This document shows, one piece after another, positions 61,701 to 64,000 of a stretch of 64,000 bases of DNA. The number at the start of each line of letters is the position of its first letter. Position 1 is the stretch's first letter. The translations under genes and the position numbers were made by a program. The DNA lies in the NCBI GenBank assembly GCA_947471745.1, contig CANJKZ010000530.1, positions 62,001-126,000 on the forward strand. Reading direction: 5' to 3'. The notes beneath the pieces are model-generated. The model made no database searches. It was not told the origin of the DNA and saw only the letters and a list, made by a program, of their open reading frames with translations. The DNA comes from Closterium sp. Naga37s-1. Lineage: Eukaryota > Streptophyta > Zygnematophyceae > Desmidiales > Closteriaceae.

Positions 61701-62491
61701 CTGCTCCCCTTGCCCTTGCTGTTGCGGCGTCTCCCACTCGGAGCAGACGCAGCCCCAACCTCCTCAGTGCCAACGAGGTCGACAGCAGCAGCAGAAGCAA
61801 CAGAGGGGAGAAGGGGGACAGGGGAACACCCCTCAAAGAAAAGGGTGCGACGGTCGCCGCGAGAAGCACCTACAGCTAAGATACTCTTCTCAGCTGCAGT
61901 AAGGCGCTCCTCTAGCAGGTCGACAGTCAGCTCGGTGGGGCAAAGGGAGAGGAAGTGATCCCTGACTGAGGAAAGTGAGTCAGGGAGGCGGGTGACTAGG
62001 TAGTAAAGGGTGATGTACATGGGGGGAGGGTTCTTGGCACAGAACTCAGTGGGAAGGGCAGCACGGTAGCGGGCATTACTAGTGCGAAGGTGAGCAACTA
62101 GGTCAGCGACTGTGGCAAAGGCGGCAAGGTCAGGGAAAAGGTACGGCAGCATGAGGCGGCTAAGTGCAGCAGTGGAAGGGGAGGAGTAGCATGCAACTAC
62201 AGCGTCGTACAAAGACTGAGCAGTCTTATACTGGCCAAAGTGTGCGCGCTCAGCAGGCGGCAGGTGACTACGAACAGCAAGACGAGCAACAGCGTCACGA
62301 GTGGTCCACTGAGAGCGAACAGTACTGTCAGCAGTGACAGCAGGAGCAGTGGAAACACCGGACGTGTGATCGAATAGAGATACCCCATCCCTAGAATCAC
62401 ACTGAAGAAACAGCTGTAGATCATCAACCCACACTTCAAAGCCAACTGCACGTCCCTCAGCATCAAAGGTGAGAACGGTGGGACTAGCCAT
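61484..62491 (-). CDS. Copia gag, capsid part
   Basis: ATG at 62491 (MASPTVLTFDAEGRAVGFEV); upstream codons in the same frame are poly-Leu simple sequence and are not taken. The capsid region contains VACYSSPSTAALSRLMLPYL and YYLVTRLPDSLSSVRDHFL. After a basic GRRRNSKGKGSR motif the frame enters a Gly-rich stretch. At a homopolymer run (about 61671-61681, C on the plus strand) homology passes to the overlapping pol frame, and this frame then continues as meaningless Trp/Arg-rich sequence. A one-base slip there, real or in the assembly, would join the two. Confidence 0.8.
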   Translation of the reverse strand: MASPTVLTFDAEGRAVGFEVWVDDLQLFLQCDSRDGVSLFDHTSGVSTAPAVTADSTVRSQWTTRDAVARLAVRSHLPPAERAHFGQYKTAQSLYDAVVACYSSPSTAALSRLMLPYLFPDLAAFATVADLVAHLRTSNARYRAALPTEFCAKNPPPMYITLYYLVTRLPDSLSSVRDHFLSLCPTELTVDLLEERLTAAEKSILAVGASRGDRRTLFFEGCSPVPLLPSVASAAAVDLVGTEEVGAASAPSGRRRNSKGKGSRGGGGGGGGGWWRRNRGWRWRWGWHREWGLQWRQWRWWRQRRRWWWQWQRWWRWRRRWCWSRCSRAAWRRWW

Positions 62492-62649
62492 AGTAGCAGT
62501 AGGAGCAGTAGCAGTGCAAAGCAGTGATAGCAGCAGTAGCAGCAGGAGCAACTCAGCTAGGCAGGGCAGCGCGACTCGGCAGGGCGGCTCGGCAGCGCGG
62601 CTCGGGGCGGCTCGGCAGCGCGACTCGGCCCGGCTATGCTCTTACCAGG

Positions 62650-63200
62650 TGCGAGGCCGGGGCAGGGCCGGGGCAGGGCTGCGACAGGTCCGGGACTGGG
62701 CCGCCACAGGGCCGGGACAGGGTCGGGGCCGGGGCAGGTCCGGGACGGGGCCGCGACAGGGTCGGGGCCGGGGCAGGTCCGGGACTAGGCCGCGACGGGG
62801 CCGGGGCAGGGCCGGGACAGGGTCGGGGCCGGGACAGGGTCGGGGCCGGGGCAGGACAGGGTCGGGGCCGCTTTGTGGAGGCCCCTTCGTGGAGCCGGGG
62901 CAGGGCCGGGACAGGGTCGGGGCCGGGGCAGGACAGGGTCGGGACCAGAACCGTGTAAGGGGCCGCGAAGGGCATAGAAGGGGCCGCGACGGGCCTAGAA
63001 GGGGCCGTGACAGGCCTAGAAGGGGCCGCGACGGGCCTTGAAGGGGCCGCGACGGGCCTAGAAGGGGCCGTGACGGGCCTAGAAGGGGCCGCGACGGGCC
63101 TAGAAGGGGCCGCGACGGGCCTAGAAGGGGCCGCGACGGGCCTAGAAGGGGCCGAGACGGGCCGCAAGGGGGGGGCCGCTACGGGCCACTAAGGGGCCAC
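62650..63200. repeat. GC-rich tandem-repeat leader of the young copia element
   Basis: Two arrays lie between primer-binding site and gag: variable units of GGGCCGGGACAGGGTCGG (62650-62950), and about nine copies of a 21-bp unit GGGCCGCGACGGGCCTAGAAG (62950-63165). Confidence 0.9.
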
Positions 63201-63345
63201 TACGGGCGCAAAGGGGCCTCTACGGGCCGTGAGGGAGGGCGCAAAGGGGCCACTACGGGCGCGAAGGGCAGGCGCGACTCGGGCAGGTAAGGAAAAAAAA
63301 AATCGTTTTAGTGGTGGCCCCTTAGGAAAAACTAGCTCTATACCA

Positions 63346-63476
63346 TGTGAGAATAATAGGTAGGAATGAGTGAACTAGAAATGAGATGGGTACAAGTAGG
63401 AAACACAAAAGTGTTGTACCCTCTAAGGACTACCCCACTACAGCCTAAACAGACTATAGCAGATATAATTTTGACA
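63346..63476 (-). repeat. 5' LTR of the young copia element
   Basis: 131 bp, TSD CCGCC adjoining at 63477-63481. Confidence 0.95.
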
Positions 63477-63489
63477 CCGCCGCCATGGC

Positions 63490-64000
63490 GGAATTCAGCG
63501 GCACCCACTTCTTGTTCAAGAAAAGCCTACGCGAAGGCCCGCGTTTAGAGTAGACGCTGACGAGTGGTACTCCCGTATCCCACCAGAACCACCAGAGCCA
63601 CCACGGCCTCCTGCGCCTCCTGCGCCTCCTGCTCCTCCTTCGCCTCCTGCACCTCCTGCGCCTCCTGTTCCTCCTGCTCCTCCGCCTCTGGGTCCTGTGT
63701 CTCCGCAACTCACTGGCAATCAGCCCGTGCTCACGATACTGCTCCCATCGGCGTTCGACGAATACCTCTCCGAACCGGAGTATAACAAGGCGCAAGATGA
63801 GTACGTGGAAGTGGAACACTTTCCTGGAGGACGTTGGGGACAGCCCGACGATTGCCCTTGGGACGAATCTGCGGTCGGCGCCGACGATGATGTTGCTGAC
63901 GCAGAGGAAGCGAGCGGCGCTGACGGCGCCGAGGGTGGCACGGAGGCTTCCGCCGGGGGCGGCGCCCAGGGCGGCACCGCTGACGATGTGTTTCCAGAAG
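63490..64000 (+). CDS. Start of a Pro-rich, acidic hypothetical protein (partial)
   Basis: A frame open to the right edge encodes VDADEWYSRIPPEPPE, then about eight APP-type triplets, then NQPVLTILLPSAFDEYLSEP and an Asp/Ala-rich tail. In the APP repeats the Ala codon varies mostly in its third base, which supports this frame. A start with strong context (GCCGCCATGGCGG, ATG at 63485) lies just upstream but in another frame, where it gives 22 codons (MAEFSGTHFLFKKSLREG...) before a stop. An intron or a small indel would be needed to join the two. The young copia element is inserted a few bases upstream of this ATG. Confidence 0.45.

Larger units (their letters stand above)
56223..63476 (-). 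mobile_element. Young, nearly intact Ty1/copia element
   Basis: LTRs 56223-56353 and 63346-63476 are 131 bp each and differ at two positions. The target duplication CCGCC is present at 56218-56222 and 63477-63481. On the minus strand the 5' LTR (TGTCAAAA...TTCTCACA) is followed by the primer-binding-site-like TGGTATAGAGCTAG, and the 3' LTR is preceded by CCTATGGGGGTG. Apart from one gag/pol frame change the coding capacity is open from capsid to RNase H. It is the best reference for the other copia elements in the window. Confidence 0.95.

Overview
The window is nuclear DNA of a green-lineage eukaryote. It holds spliced genes with GT-AG introns, a HIR-type SPFH/prohibitin protein, a plastid-type S1-domain protein with a transit-peptide-like N-terminus, and many Ty1/copia elements with unusually short LTRs (about 130 bp). 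A streptophyte alga or other non-seed streptophyte fits best, but that is inference and no species is claimed.

Layout. 1-481 (-) is the open first exon of an unrecognised gene running off the left edge. 2403-12182 (-) is a complete six-exon CDC123 gene (420 codons by my splicing) whose fifth intron carries a copia-type GAG-only element (2911-10220, TSD TCACT), itself interrupted by a piece of another copia element and a solo LTR. 12613-22893 (-) is a 12-exon plastid S1-domain protein gene (about 1617 codons) with a very large repetitive, low-complexity exon. About 1 kb further on, 23887-31557 (+) is a divergent eight-exon HIR gene (289 codons). From 32 kb to the right edge the window is mostly copia elements: two 3'-terminal fragments (33.4-36.5 kb), one complete minus-strand element (36997-45130, TSD CTGAA), one decayed plus-strand element (45386-about 52463) and one young, nearly intact minus-strand element (56223-63476, TSD CCGCC). 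Between them lie an HMG-CoA reductase pseudogene, an 832-bp unknown insertion with a 6-bp TSD, a poorly resolved hypothetical gene at 54 kb, and the start of a Pro-rich/acidic gene at the right edge.

The most striking feature is the structure of the host genes. Nearly every exon of the HIR gene, and many exons of the S1 gene, are accompanied by truncated tandem copies of themselves. The copies have strict polarity: those upstream of the real exon carry the splice acceptor plus the exon's 5' part, and those downstream carry the exon's 3' part plus the donor. HIR exon 7 alone has about a dozen such copies. In each case one copy keeps both splice sites and an open frame, and chaining those copies gives a full-length protein in phase. 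Several intronic minisatellites look like amplified splice donors or exon pieces. A 20-bp perfect palindrome, CTTTTGAGTCGACTCAAAAG, and GCGC-centred relatives are scattered through the same introns, in places inside the duplicated units. A 344-bp complete LTR element (TRIM type) sits in one of the minisatellites.
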